Source: Pseudomonadota bacterium
GTDB lineage: Bacteria > Pseudomonadota > Gammaproteobacteria > Steroidobacterales > Steroidobacteraceae
Direction: 5' to 3'
Assembly: GCA_023391815.1 (NCBI GenBank)
Contig: JAEWAF010000079.1
Coordinates: 12,357-76,356, forward strand
DNA: 64,000 nt
The notes beneath the pieces were generated by a model. The model did not search any database, was not told the DNA's origin, and saw only the letters and a program-made list of their open reading frames with translations. Made by a program: the position numbers and the translations under genes. Within the stretch, counting starts at the first letter, position 1, and each line of letters begins with the position of its first letter. Shown piece after piece: positions 26,594 through 34,362 of this stretch.

Positions 26594-27382
26594 ATGGCCG
26601 ATCTAGCAAAGCTCGTCTTCGCCGAATGCGCGGCGTACTACAAATTTCGCGCCCCGTATGCTCCGGCAGCCTTTTCGAGCATTCAAGCGAGCTTTGGACT
26701 GAACCACCGCAGCCGGGTGCTGGACCTCGGGTGCGGACCGGGTACGGTGACCGTTCCGCTCGCACAGAGGGTCGGTTCGGTGGTCGCGGTCGATCCATGT
26801 GTGGAAATGATAGAGGAAGGGCGTAAGCATGCCGAGTCCGCCGGCTGCAGTAACATCCAGTGGTGCTGTCTGAAGGCAGAGGACGTGAGGCAGGATCTCG
26901 GCCGCTTCGACGTGGTGACGATGGGGCAGTCCTTTCATTGGATGCAAAGAGATCGGGTGCTTCAGCGGGTTGCTCAACTGCTCGAACCCGGCGGCGGTTT
27001 GGTTCTGATCAATCCTGGCCGTCGGCGGCCACAGGAGAGTTGGGAACCGCCGGTGTTTGACGTGGTAGCTCGTTACGTTGCTGCTAACGAGCGACATTCG
27101 TGTAGAAGTCCCGAACTCCCGCACGAGCCTTCGTTGCTACGGTCGGCCCATTTTTCCCTGTTCACCGTGACGGAGTATGCGATCGAGTTCGAGCGTGACA
27201 TCGCTTCCATTTGCGGTTACGTGTATTCGTTGTCGACGTCCCCGAAGTCGGCGTTCGGCGCTCGTGCCGCGGAGTTCGAGCGCGAGCTGGCTGAGACTCT
27301 GCGAAAGATCACCCCATCCGGTGTGTTCAAGGAACGGGTCGAAACGGAACTGATCGTGGCGAAGAAGGGCGCGCCCGGATAG
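26594..27382 (+). CDS. Class I SAM-dependent methyltransferase
   Basis: The 262-residue protein has the Rossmann motif I VLDLGCGPGTVTVPLA near residue 40. Motif II ends at VVAVDP, motif III-like IQWCCLKAEDV precedes DVVTMGQSFHW, and LEPGGGLVLINPG is the usual post-motif. The pattern is that of the methyltransferase-11/25 type. The substrate cannot be told; the later region (about 180-260) has no recognised domain. The start is supported by frame and alignment to the family length rather than by a good ribosome site. Confidence 0.85.
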   Translation: MADLAKLVFAECAAYYKFRAPYAPAAFSSIQASFGLNHRSRVLDLGCGPGTVTVPLAQRVGSVVAVDPCVEMIEEGRKHAESAGCSNIQWCCLKAEDVRQDLGRFDVVTMGQSFHWMQRDRVLQRVAQLLEPGGGLVLINPGRRRPQESWEPPVFDVVARYVAANERHSCRSPELPHEPSLLRSAHFSLFTVTEYAIEFERDIASICGYVYSLSTSPKSAFGARAAEFERELAETLRKITPSGVFKERVETELIVAKKGAPG

Positions 27383-27445
27383 TCGACTCGTTATCGAGCG
27401 AGACGAGCGCCCCGATGCGCTGTCGCACTTGCGTCCCGCTTATAA

Positions 27446-27831
27446 CGTCTTCACGCATCGGTGTCACGCGGTGCAAAGGCCGGCATGACACCCATCGATC
27501 CAGCGAACATCGCGCGGCAGAACGCGCCAGTAAAACAGGAATTGTTGACGGCCTATGAGCTCGGTCTGAAATCGACGGCCGCAGGGCGCACACTGCAAAC
27601 CAATCTGGCGGCGTTCTACTACGATTACAAGCACAAGCAGATTGGCACGTACTTCGCCGATCCGTACGTCAGCATCGGCTTACGAAGCGCGGAGGATCGC
27701 TGGTAGGTCGCGCTCTGGTCCCGCAATGTGCTGGACAAATACTACTGGCCCGCCGTGGCGAGTAACGCCAACGTGGTCGTGCGCTTTCCCAGTCGCCGCG
27801 AACGTATGGAGCGACGGGAATGTAGTTCTGA
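27446..27831 (+). pseudogene. Decayed C-terminal fragment of a TonB-dependent receptor
   Basis: Reading from 27446 the peptide RLHASVSRGAKAG, then VKQELLTAYELGLKS, TLQTNLAAFYYDYKHKQIG, an in-frame TAG at 27704-27706, then VALWSRNVLDKYYWPAV and VVVRF, follows the last quarter of receptors in the right order. The expected residue at the TAG is Gln (RWQVALW), so CAG to TAG is likely. A frameshift near 27804 is needed to reach YGATGM, and another TAG stands just before the final F and TGA. The part between FADPY and IGLRSAEDRW is also missing. There is no plug domain or signal sequence upstream. The 27383-27892 gap holds only this remnant. Confidence 0.8.
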
Positions 27832-27892
27832 TCACAACCGCATCGTTCCGACGATCGCGACCGAGCGTTCACCGTTGTATGAAGGAAGCCCA

Positions 27893-28810
27893 ATGAGCAA
27901 CGAGCCCCGGGAGCCGCGCCGACGAGCGCTTCCGCAAGTGGATTTTCTGCGGCCGAGCGGTGCGCCCGCGTTGTATGCACCGGATTCGCTCGCGTGGCAG
28001 GTCTTCAAGAACCCGGTGTCGCTGTTCGTCGGCGGCATCACCGCTGTGCTCCTGGAGCTGGCCGAGGAACGGGTGCGCACCGGTGTTTGGGAACATTCGA
28101 TCTTTCGAACCGATCCGCTCACCCGGATGCAGCGGACCGGACTGATGACTCACGTGAGTGTGTATGCCCCGGTCGCCGTGGCGGAGAAGCTGATCCGAGG
28201 TGTAGTCGCCATGCATGCGAGGGTGCAAGGAACGACGCCGAAGGGAACGCCGTATCGGGCCAACGATCCCGAACTGTTGAACTGGGTTCAGTGCACGGTA
28301 AGCTTCGGCTTCATGGAAGCTTATGCCGCCTTCTGTCGGCCGCTGTCGGATGCGCAACGGGATTACTTCTATCGAGAGTCGATGGTGTCGGCCCGGCTGT
28401 TTCTGGCGCACGGGGCGCCGCAATCGATAGCGGAGAAGCGTGAACAATTCGAGCGGATGCGACCGCATCTCGAGGCGCATCCGATCGTTTTGCAGTTCCT
28501 CGATATCGTGCAGCGGACATCCGCGCTGCCGCGGTTCCTTCGTCCACTGCAATCGACTATGGCTCGCGCTGGGATTTCTCTCTTGCCCGACTGGCTGACG
28601 GAACGACTGGACTTGCAGGGTGAGCAATGGCGCCTGAAGTCCTGGGAGCAGCGGATGCTGAAGAATCTGGGAGCGATGTTCGAACGGTTACCCATCCCCA
28701 ACACCGCGCCCACGCTAGCCAGTCGGCGAATGGGTTTACCGGCGAGCTATCTCTACACAGAATTCACGGCCAGGGTGCGCGAGAACTCGATGGCGAGCGC
28801 GCACCGGTGA
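27893..28810 (+). CDS. MpaB/DUF2236 family oxygenase-like protein
   Basis: The start at 27893 has AAGGAAG before it; the frame runs further upstream only through the decayed receptor. The 305-residue protein is mostly helical, with WQVFKNPVSLFVGGITAVLLELAEERVR near the start and VVAMHARVQGTTPKG, where the His and the ARVxG pattern are hallmarks of the DUF2236 family. NDPELLNWVQCTV and YFYRESMVSARLF follow. The family includes latex-clearing protein relatives and the fungal MpaB oxygenase, and some members bind heme b through a His. What this one oxidises is not visible. It is convergent with the arn operon. Confidence 0.82.
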   Translation: MSNEPREPRRRALPQVDFLRPSGAPALYAPDSLAWQVFKNPVSLFVGGITAVLLELAEERVRTGVWEHSIFRTDPLTRMQRTGLMTHVSVYAPVAVAEKLIRGVVAMHARVQGTTPKGTPYRANDPELLNWVQCTVSFGFMEAYAAFCRPLSDAQRDYFYRESMVSARLFLAHGAPQSIAEKREQFERMRPHLEAHPIVLQFLDIVQRTSALPRFLRPLQSTMARAGISLLPDWLTERLDLQGEQWRLKSWEQRMLKNLGAMFERLPIPNTAPTLASRRMGLPASYLYTEFTARVRENSMASAHR

Positions 28811-28898
28811 CTCAAAGCGCGCGACTTCGTGGAGTGAGCTCAATTGCGCCAGCAATCGTCTAGCGAACGCACTCAAAGCGACCGACGGATCGTGGGCA

Positions 28899-29837
28899 TC
28901 ATCCGCCAGCCGTTCGAATCGCGGGACGATCGAAACACGTCGAGCTTTGGCAAGCGAGATCACCGGTGCGGCCGGCGATCTGTCCGAATTGGATGGTGTG
29001 GGCCGGCACATCCCGCGGCAGGCGCTGATACACCTCACGCATGGAACACAGCTGCACTCCTTGATCGAGCCACAGCCGGAGCAGCCGCTCGAATGCCGGC
29101 CGCAATCTCATCCCTTCAAGCTCGGCATGCAACGTGAACACCTGGCTATCCGACTGCGGCATCCGACTATGTTCCAGGACCACGTCCGCAACGTTCTGCT
29201 CGGTGCAGCCCGCGACACCGATGACTTCGTCGAAGGTCGGCAGCGTCGTCGGCAATTGCGGGCACAGTGACGCCTCCCCATGGAAGACCGGCCGGAAAGG
29301 TGCATTGCCGCGAGTGTCGCTCGCGTAATCGAAGCCGAGCTCGGCTTCGATCCTCGGCACGAACTCGTTGATCTGCCAGCCGGCCGCACCGTGCACTTTA
29401 GGCTGCTCTCCGAAAACGCTCTGAAACTCATCCACGGCGAGTTGCATCTGTTGTCGGGTCCAATCGTAGCTCCGGGCAGCGACATGATCCTGCCACAAGA
29501 CATGATCGTGGCAGTGGACACCGACTTCGAAGCCAGCGTCCCGGACCGCGCGCATCACATCGCCAGCACGTTCGGCAATGTTGGGGGCGGGCAGCAAGGT
29601 CCCGTAACAAAGCGTTTTCAGCCCGTAATTGGCAGCGACGGAAGTGCGCAGCACCTTGCCGAGAAATCCAGGACGGAAGATGCGCCGAAGTGCGCGGCCG
29701 GTGTTATCGGGACCGAGGCTGAACAGAAACGTCGCGTTGACCTGGTGGCGCTTCAGAAGATCGACGAGCGGCGGCACACCCTCGAGCGTGCCGCGCAGGG
29801 TATCGACGTCGACCTTCAGTGCGATCCGCGCGGTCAC
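28899..29837 (-). CDS. arnD: 4-deoxy-4-formamido-L-arabinose-phosphoundecaprenol deformylase
   Basis: The 312-residue protein belongs to the NodB polysaccharide deacetylase fold. KVDVDTLRGTLEGVP carries the Asp-Asp metal and base positions, then come VNATFLFSLGPDNTGRAL, FEVGVHCHDHVLWQD with the His metal ligands, and a late DSQVFTLHAELEG. These are specific for ArnD, which removes the formyl group from the undecaprenyl-linked Ara4FN. The start is a GTG overlapping the preceding stop (GTGA). It is the last gene of the arn operon, and 88 bp without a recognisable terminator separate it from the convergent MpaB gene. After about residue 285 the tail is unlike the core. Confidence 0.93.
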   Translation of the reverse strand: MTARIALKVDVDTLRGTLEGVPPLVDLLKRHQVNATFLFSLGPDNTGRALRRIFRPGFLGKVLRTSVAANYGLKTLCYGTLLPAPNIAERAGDVMRAVRDAGFEVGVHCHDHVLWQDHVAARSYDWTRQQMQLAVDEFQSVFGEQPKVHGAAGWQINEFVPRIEAELGFDYASDTRGNAPFRPVFHGEASLCPQLPTTLPTFDEVIGVAGCTEQNVADVVLEHSRMPQSDSQVFTLHAELEGMRLRPAFERLLRLWLDQGVQLCSMREVYQRLPRDVPAHTIQFGQIAGRTGDLACQSSTCFDRPAIRTAGG

Positions 29838-30937
29838 TGATGCATGGCCTGCGCAGATCTTGGCGACGCCTCGTCGATCACCGGAAAATTGCCGGTGGTC
29901 GTCAGCTCGCGCGCCTCGGGGAGGTCTTCGGTGTATGCATCGAAGATGGCTTCCAGCGCGGTACGCATGTCGACCTTGGGTTGCCAATTCAGATCGCTGC
30001 AGGTGTTTTCGATGCCGGGCACGCGCGTTTGAATATCTTGATAGCCCTCGCCGTAGTAACGCGCGGAGGAGACCTCGGTGATCCGTACGCGTCGCGCCGA
30101 TTCGCGATATGCCGGTCGCGAACGCGCGATCTCCAGCATCATCTCGGCGAGCTGCCGGATCGAATAATTGTTGGCGGGGTTGCCGATGTTATAGATCTTG
30201 CCGCTGGCGATGCCGCCGGGGTTGTCGATGATGCGCAATAGACAGTCCATCGCGTCGTCGACGTAAGTGAAGGAGCGCATCTGTTCGCCGCCATCCACCA
30301 GCTGAATGTTCTCGCCGCGCACGATGTGCCCCAGAAATTGAGTGAGCACTCGTGAGCTGCCTTCCTTCGGCGTGTGGATGCTATCGAGCCCCGAGCCGAT
30401 CCAGTTGAACGGGCGGATCAGCGTGAAGTCGAGCTTGCCTTCCAGCCCGTAGCTCCAGATGATCCGGTCCAGCAATTGCTTGGCGCACGAATAGATCCAG
30501 CGGGATTTGGTGACCGGACCGAGCACCAGATTCGATGCGTATGGATCGAAGCTCGCGTCGGGGCTCATCCCGTACACTTCCGAGGTGGACGGGAAGATGA
30601 TCCGCGTGTCGTACTTCACGCAGTACCGGATGATCGGCAGATTGGCTTCGAAGTCGAGCTCGAACACGCGCAGCGGCTCGCGCACGTAAGTGGCCGGCGT
30701 GGCAATCGCGACGAGCGGCAACACCACGTCGCATTTGCGCACGTTGTACTCCACCCATTCGCGATTGATGGTGATGTCGCCTTCGACGAACTCGAAGCGC
30801 GGATTGTTACGAAAACGCTCGACGCGATCCGCTTGCAGGTCCATGCCGTAGACGTGCCAGTCGGTGTGGGCGAGCAACTGTCTCGTCAAGTGATGACCGA
30901 TGAAGCCATTGACGCCCAGGATGAGTATGCGTTTCAT
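29834..30937 (-). CDS. arnA: UDP-glucuronic acid oxidative decarboxylase (ArnA dehydrogenase domain as separate protein)
   Basis: The 367-residue short-chain dehydrogenase fold starts with ILILGVNGFIGHHL, the NAD-binding motif. It has IIFPSTSEVYGM with the Ser-Glu pair typical of ArnA, a Tyr-x-x-x-Lys equivalent in RWIYSCAKQLLDR, RPFNWIGSGLD and QMRSFTYVDD. It converts UDP-glucuronic acid to UDP-4-keto-arabinose, the first committed arn step. In Escherichia coli this domain is the C-terminal half of the bifunctional ArnA; here it is its own gene, and its ATG overlaps the formyltransferase stop by 4 nt. No gene for UDP-glucose dehydrogenase is in the window. Confidence 0.93.
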   Translation of the reverse strand: MKRILILGVNGFIGHHLTRQLLAHTDWHVYGMDLQADRVERFRNNPRFEFVEGDITINREWVEYNVRKCDVVLPLVAIATPATYVREPLRVFELDFEANLPIIRYCVKYDTRIIFPSTSEVYGMSPDASFDPYASNLVLGPVTKSRWIYSCAKQLLDRIIWSYGLEGKLDFTLIRPFNWIGSGLDSIHTPKEGSSRVLTQFLGHIVRGENIQLVDGGEQMRSFTYVDDAMDCLLRIIDNPGGIASGKIYNIGNPANNYSIRQLAEMMLEIARSRPAYRESARRVRITEVSSARYYGEGYQDIQTRVPGIENTCSDLNWQPKVDMRTALEAIFDAYTEDLPEARELTTTGNFPVIDEASPRSAQAMHQ

Positions 30938-31887
30938 GAGACCCGCCGCGTGTTGCTCGTTAATGAAAGAGGAATGGGCGCTGCTCCAAAGCGAGCAGCG
31001 AAGGAGACCGCTGAGAAAGGGACGTCGTCGAGCTCGGCACGCGTCAGGGTGAGTTGCTTGCCGTCGAGGCAGTCCAGTTGTAGTTCGTTATCTTCGGTAT
31101 AGAGACAGGGTGCCTGCCAGAAGTGACGCGCCGGACGGTCGAGATAGCGGCTGCCGAGCACTCGCAGGATGTGTCCGCCACACTCACCGAACGCGCCGGG
31201 GAATGGCGGGGCCACCGCGCGAATCAGATTGTGAATTTCCAGCGCCGGCCGGTCCCAGAGGATCTCGCCGTCTTGTGGCCGGCGGCGTCCAAAGTACGAG
31301 CCGCGGGACAGATCCATCGGAACGCCCGGTGCGCGTCCCGCGATCAAATCCGGCAAACACCGTTCCAGCAATCGTTCGGCGGCGTCCGCCACCTTCAGCG
31401 ATACATCCAGCGCCGTGTCGTTGATCAGGATCGGCACCGCCTCCTGGCCGACGATCGGCCCCGCATCGGGCTTTGCCTGCATGTAGTGCAGCGTCGCACC
31501 GGTCTCGGTTTCACCGTTGACGATGGCCCAATTGACCGGCGCCCGACCGCGATACTTCGGCAGCAGCGAACCGTGCATGTTCAGCGCACCGCGGCTCGCC
31601 GTGGCGAGCAGACGTTCGCACAACATGTGGCGGTAATAAAAAGAGAACAGGAAATCCGGATGCAACTCCCCGACGCGCTCGACCACCGTGTCTGCGTTCG
31701 GATCGTCCGGGGTCGCCACGACCAAACCATTCTCTCGGGCCACGCGAGCCACGCAGTCGAACCACTGCTGTTCCTTGGGATCGTCTTCGTGCGTGACGAC
31801 GAGCTCGATCCGCATGCCCTGACTCAGCAGCACGCGCAGGCATCGCACGCCGACCTCGCTATAGGCGAATACGACGGCGCTGGTCAC
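30934..31887 (-). CDS. UDP-Ara4N formyltransferase (ArnA N-terminal domain as separate protein)
   Basis: The 317-residue product matches the N-terminal half of ArnA and the methionyl-tRNA formyltransferase fold. The catalytic Asn and His are in NMHGSLLPKYRGRAPVNWAI, and the Asp is in HYMQAKPDAGPIVG. FSFYYRHML and EILWDRPALEIHNLIRA are further ArnA-type segments. It uses 10-formyl-tetrahydrofolate to formylate UDP-Ara4N. The start is a GTG overlapping the arnC stop (GTGA), with no independent leader. A much longer open frame exists upstream, but that part is antisense to arnC codons. Confidence 0.9.
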   Translation of the reverse strand: MTSAVVFAYSEVGVRCLRVLLSQGMRIELVVTHEDDPKEQQWFDCVARVARENGLVVATPDDPNADTVVERVGELHPDFLFSFYYRHMLCERLLATASRGALNMHGSLLPKYRGRAPVNWAIVNGETETGATLHYMQAKPDAGPIVGQEAVPILINDTALDVSLKVADAAERLLERCLPDLIAGRAPGVPMDLSRGSYFGRRRPQDGEILWDRPALEIHNLIRAVAPPFPGAFGECGGHILRVLGSRYLDRPARHFWQAPCLYTEDNELQLDCLDGKQLTLTRAELDDVPFSAVSFAARFGAAPIPLSLTSNTRRVS

Positions 31888-32864
31888 GGTGCTTCTCCGT
31901 GCGGCTCGTCTTCGATCACGGCGTCGACCACGTATCGGGGTCGATCGCGAACTTGCAAGTAGATTCGCCCGATGTATTCGCCCAGCAGCCCGATGCCGAA
32001 CAGCACGATGCCGATCAGCAGGAACACGATTGCGAACAGGGTGAAGACGCCTTGCGCTTCCGGGCCGACGATCAGGCGACGCACGGCCAGAAACACGACG
32101 AACAGCAGCGACAGCATCGAGATGACGATGCCCGCCATGGAAAACAGCTGCAGCGGCACGAGCGAGAATCCGGTCATCAGGTCGAAGTTGAGGCGGATCA
32201 GGCGATACATGGAATATTTCGAGGTGCCGGCCTCGCGCTCCTCGTGCCGCACCGGAATCTCGACCGGGCGCATCGCGTACAGACTCCCGAGCGCGGGCAG
32301 GAAGGTAGTGACTTCGCGCGATCGATTGATCGTGTCGACGATCGCTCGGGAGTAGCCGCGTAACATGCAGCCCTGGTCGGCCATGCGAATGCCTGAGATG
32401 CGCTCGCGGACCGCATTCATCGCCGACGATGCTTTGCGCCGCCACCATACGTCTCGGCGTCGTTCGCGAACGGTGCCGACGTAGTCGTAACCTTCATCGA
32501 AGCGTGCGACCAGTTGCGCGATCTCTTCCGGTGGATTTTGCAGGTCCGCATCGAGCGTGACCACGAAGTCGCCGCGAGCGCGTTCGAATCCCGCCCGAAT
32601 GGCCGAGTGTTGTCCGAAGTTGCCGCGCAAGATCACGATGCGCGTTTCATGCGGACGGCGTTGGAACATCTCCCGAAGCAGAGCGACCGACCGATCCCGG
32701 CTGCCATCGTCGATGAAGATACATTCGTAAGGACGATGAAGCGCATCGAGCGCCGGGTAGAGCCTTGCAAACAACGCCGGCAGACACGATTCCTCGTTGA
32801 AAACGGGAATGATGACGCTCAGCCGCGGCGCCGGACGAAGTGCGATGTGGGGACGGGCGCTCAT
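31884..32864 (-). CDS. arnC: Undecaprenyl-phosphate Ara4FN transferase
   Basis: The 326-residue protein has a GT2 catalytic domain: LSVIIPVFNEE, IFIDDGSRDRS, GNFGQHSAIRAGFERA and TLDADLQNPPEE with the DxD-type site. A typical MADQGCMLRGYSR region follows, and two membrane helices near residues 230-300 anchor it to the inner membrane. This is the ArnC arrangement. It moves Ara4FN from UDP to undecaprenyl phosphate. Its ATG overlaps the arnB stop and its own stop overlaps the next GTG, so it is embedded in the coupled arn operon. Confidence 0.94.
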   Translation of the reverse strand: MSARPHIALRPAPRLSVIIPVFNEESCLPALFARLYPALDALHRPYECIFIDDGSRDRSVALLREMFQRRPHETRIVILRGNFGQHSAIRAGFERARGDFVVTLDADLQNPPEEIAQLVARFDEGYDYVGTVRERRRDVWWRRKASSAMNAVRERISGIRMADQGCMLRGYSRAIVDTINRSREVTTFLPALGSLYAMRPVEIPVRHEEREAGTSKYSMYRLIRLNFDLMTGFSLVPLQLFSMAGIVISMLSLLFVVFLAVRRLIVGPEAQGVFTLFAIVFLLIGIVLFGIGLLGEYIGRIYLQVRDRPRYVVDAVIEDEPHGEAP

Positions 32865-33982
32865 GATCGGTTCGCCAGAACGTCGCGAAGAGTGGTGCAG
32901 ACCCGACGCACGTCGTCGTCGGTCATGGCCGGGAACAGCGGCAGCGTCACCGTTTCCCGACCGATTCTCGACGCGTTCGGGAATTGCTCTTCCCGATAGT
33001 CGAGCGCTCGATACGCGGTCAGGCCGGGAATGCAGGGGTAGTGCACGCCGATGGCGATGCCTCGTTTGCCCATGGCTTGCTGAAATGCGCTGCGCGTGAT
33101 GCCCAGCCGCTCGAACGGCAGCAGCACTGTAAATAGATTCCAGCAGTGCCCGTCGTCGCCGGCAGCGGGCAGTACACCGGGCGGGTCCGAGGAAAGTTCC
33201 CGGAAATAGATCGCGGCCAGCTCGCGCCGACGTTGGCTGAACGCATCCAACCGTTCGAGCTGAGCGATGCCGATCCGCGCCGACACGTCGGATAGATTGA
33301 ACTTGCCGCCCGCTCGCAGCACGTCGACGTTGCCGTCAGCGTCGCGTTCGATGCCGTGAAAGCGCTCGATCTCGATCAAGCGCGCCTCGTCGGCGTGATT
33401 GCAGACAATCGCGCCGCCTTCGATGGTCGTCATGTTCTTGTTGGGGTGAAAGCTGAAACAGGCCAGATCGCCAAACGAGCCGATGCGAAGCTCGCGATAG
33501 GAGCTGCCGATGGCATGCGCCGCGTCTTCGATCACGCGCAGCTCGTATCTGCGCGCGATCTGATGAAGCCGATCGAGGTCCACCGGGAGGCCGGCGAAGT
33601 GCACCGGCATCACGGCGCGCGTGCGGTCGGTGATGGCGGCCTCCAGCAAGGAAACATCGAGGTTGCGGCTGACGAGCTCGACATCGACGAACACCGGGAC
33701 CGCGCCACGTCGCAATATCACATTGGCGCTGGCGGCAAAGCTCATGGCCGGAACGATCACCTCATCGCCCTTGCCGACCCCCGCGACCATGAGCGCGATT
33801 TCCAGCGCGGCGGTACCCGATGTGAGCGTGCGGACTCTTCTGCCTCCGACGTACGAGGAGAGCGCGCTCTCGAATTTGGCGACATACGGCCCGGTTGTGA
33901 TCCATCCGGAGCGCAGCACCTGGCTGACCGCGTCGATGGTCGGCTCGTCGAGGGTCGGTTTGGAGAATGGCAGATACGTCAT
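32861..33982 (-). CDS. arnB: UDP-4-amino-4-deoxy-L-arabinose aminotransferase
   Basis: The start at 33982 overlaps the stop of the small transporter gene by 4 nt; the open frame upstream of it is antisense-like. The 373-residue protein is a DegT/DnrJ/EryC1 aminotransferase with LTSGTAALEIAL (PLP phosphate), VIEDAAHAIGSSY (Asp for the pyridine nitrogen) and Lys182 in FHPNKNMTTIEGG as Schiff-base lysine. These match ArnB (PmrH), which transaminates UDP-4-keto-arabinose using glutamate. The family C-terminal end FPNASRIGRETVTLPLFPAM is present. The gene is complete. Confidence 0.94.
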   Translation of the reverse strand: MTYLPFSKPTLDEPTIDAVSQVLRSGWITTGPYVAKFESALSSYVGGRRVRTLTSGTAALEIALMVAGVGKGDEVIVPAMSFAASANVILRRGAVPVFVDVELVSRNLDVSLLEAAITDRTRAVMPVHFAGLPVDLDRLHQIARRYELRVIEDAAHAIGSSYRELRIGSFGDLACFSFHPNKNMTTIEGGAIVCNHADEARLIEIERFHGIERDADGNVDVLRAGGKFNLSDVSARIGIAQLERLDAFSQRRRELAAIYFRELSSDPPGVLPAAGDDGHCWNLFTVLLPFERLGITRSAFQQAMGKRGIAIGVHYPCIPGLTAYRALDYREEQFPNASRIGRETVTLPLFPAMTDDDVRRVCTTLRDVLANRS

Positions 33983-34362
33983 GGCTGGCTCTGGCTTTGA
34001 CTCAGAATGAACACGCCCAGAATGATGACCGCGATGCCGACCATCTTGGCCGGTTCGAGCGATTCCTCGAACAGAGCGGCGGCCGCGACGGCATTCACGA
34101 TGTATCCGATCGACAGCAGCGGATAGACGACGCTGACCGATGCACGCGACAACGCGAGTACCCAGATCACGACGCTCACCGCATAACACGCGAGGCCGCT
34201 CCACAAACCGAAGTGAGACAACAAGCGCGGCCCCGCGCTGGCAAGACCGGTCCAGCTCAGGTCGATCGCACCGGTCGTGCTCGTGGCGAGCTTCAACAGC
34301 AACTGCGCGGCCGCGTTCAGCATCACGCCTGTGATGACCAGCATCCACGTGATCGGACTCAT
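33979..34362 (-). CDS. EamA/SMR-type small transporter, ArnE/ArnF-like flippase subunit
   Basis: The 127-residue protein has four predicted helices in the small multidrug resistance/EamA layout, with GVMLNAAAQLLLKLA at the start, WSGLACYAVSVVIWVLALSRASVSVVYPLLSIGYI in the middle and EPAKMVGIAVIILGVFIL at the end. In enteric bacteria the lipid-linked Ara4N is flipped by the ArnE/ArnF pair. Here a single such gene lies between arnT and arnB with 4-nt overlaps on both sides, so it may act alone or as a homodimer. That single-subunit role is inference. Confidence 0.85.
   Translation of the reverse strand: MSPITWMLVITGVMLNAAAQLLLKLATSTTGAIDLSWTGLASAGPRLLSHFGLWSGLACYAVSVVIWVLALSRASVSVVYPLLSIGYIVNAVAAAALFEESLEPAKMVGIAVIILGVFILSQSQSQP

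Noticed and set aside
31888..32448. Upstream extension of the formyltransferase frame
   Set aside because: The extension lies over arnC codons, and the GTG at 31887 with a GTGA overlap fits the family start.
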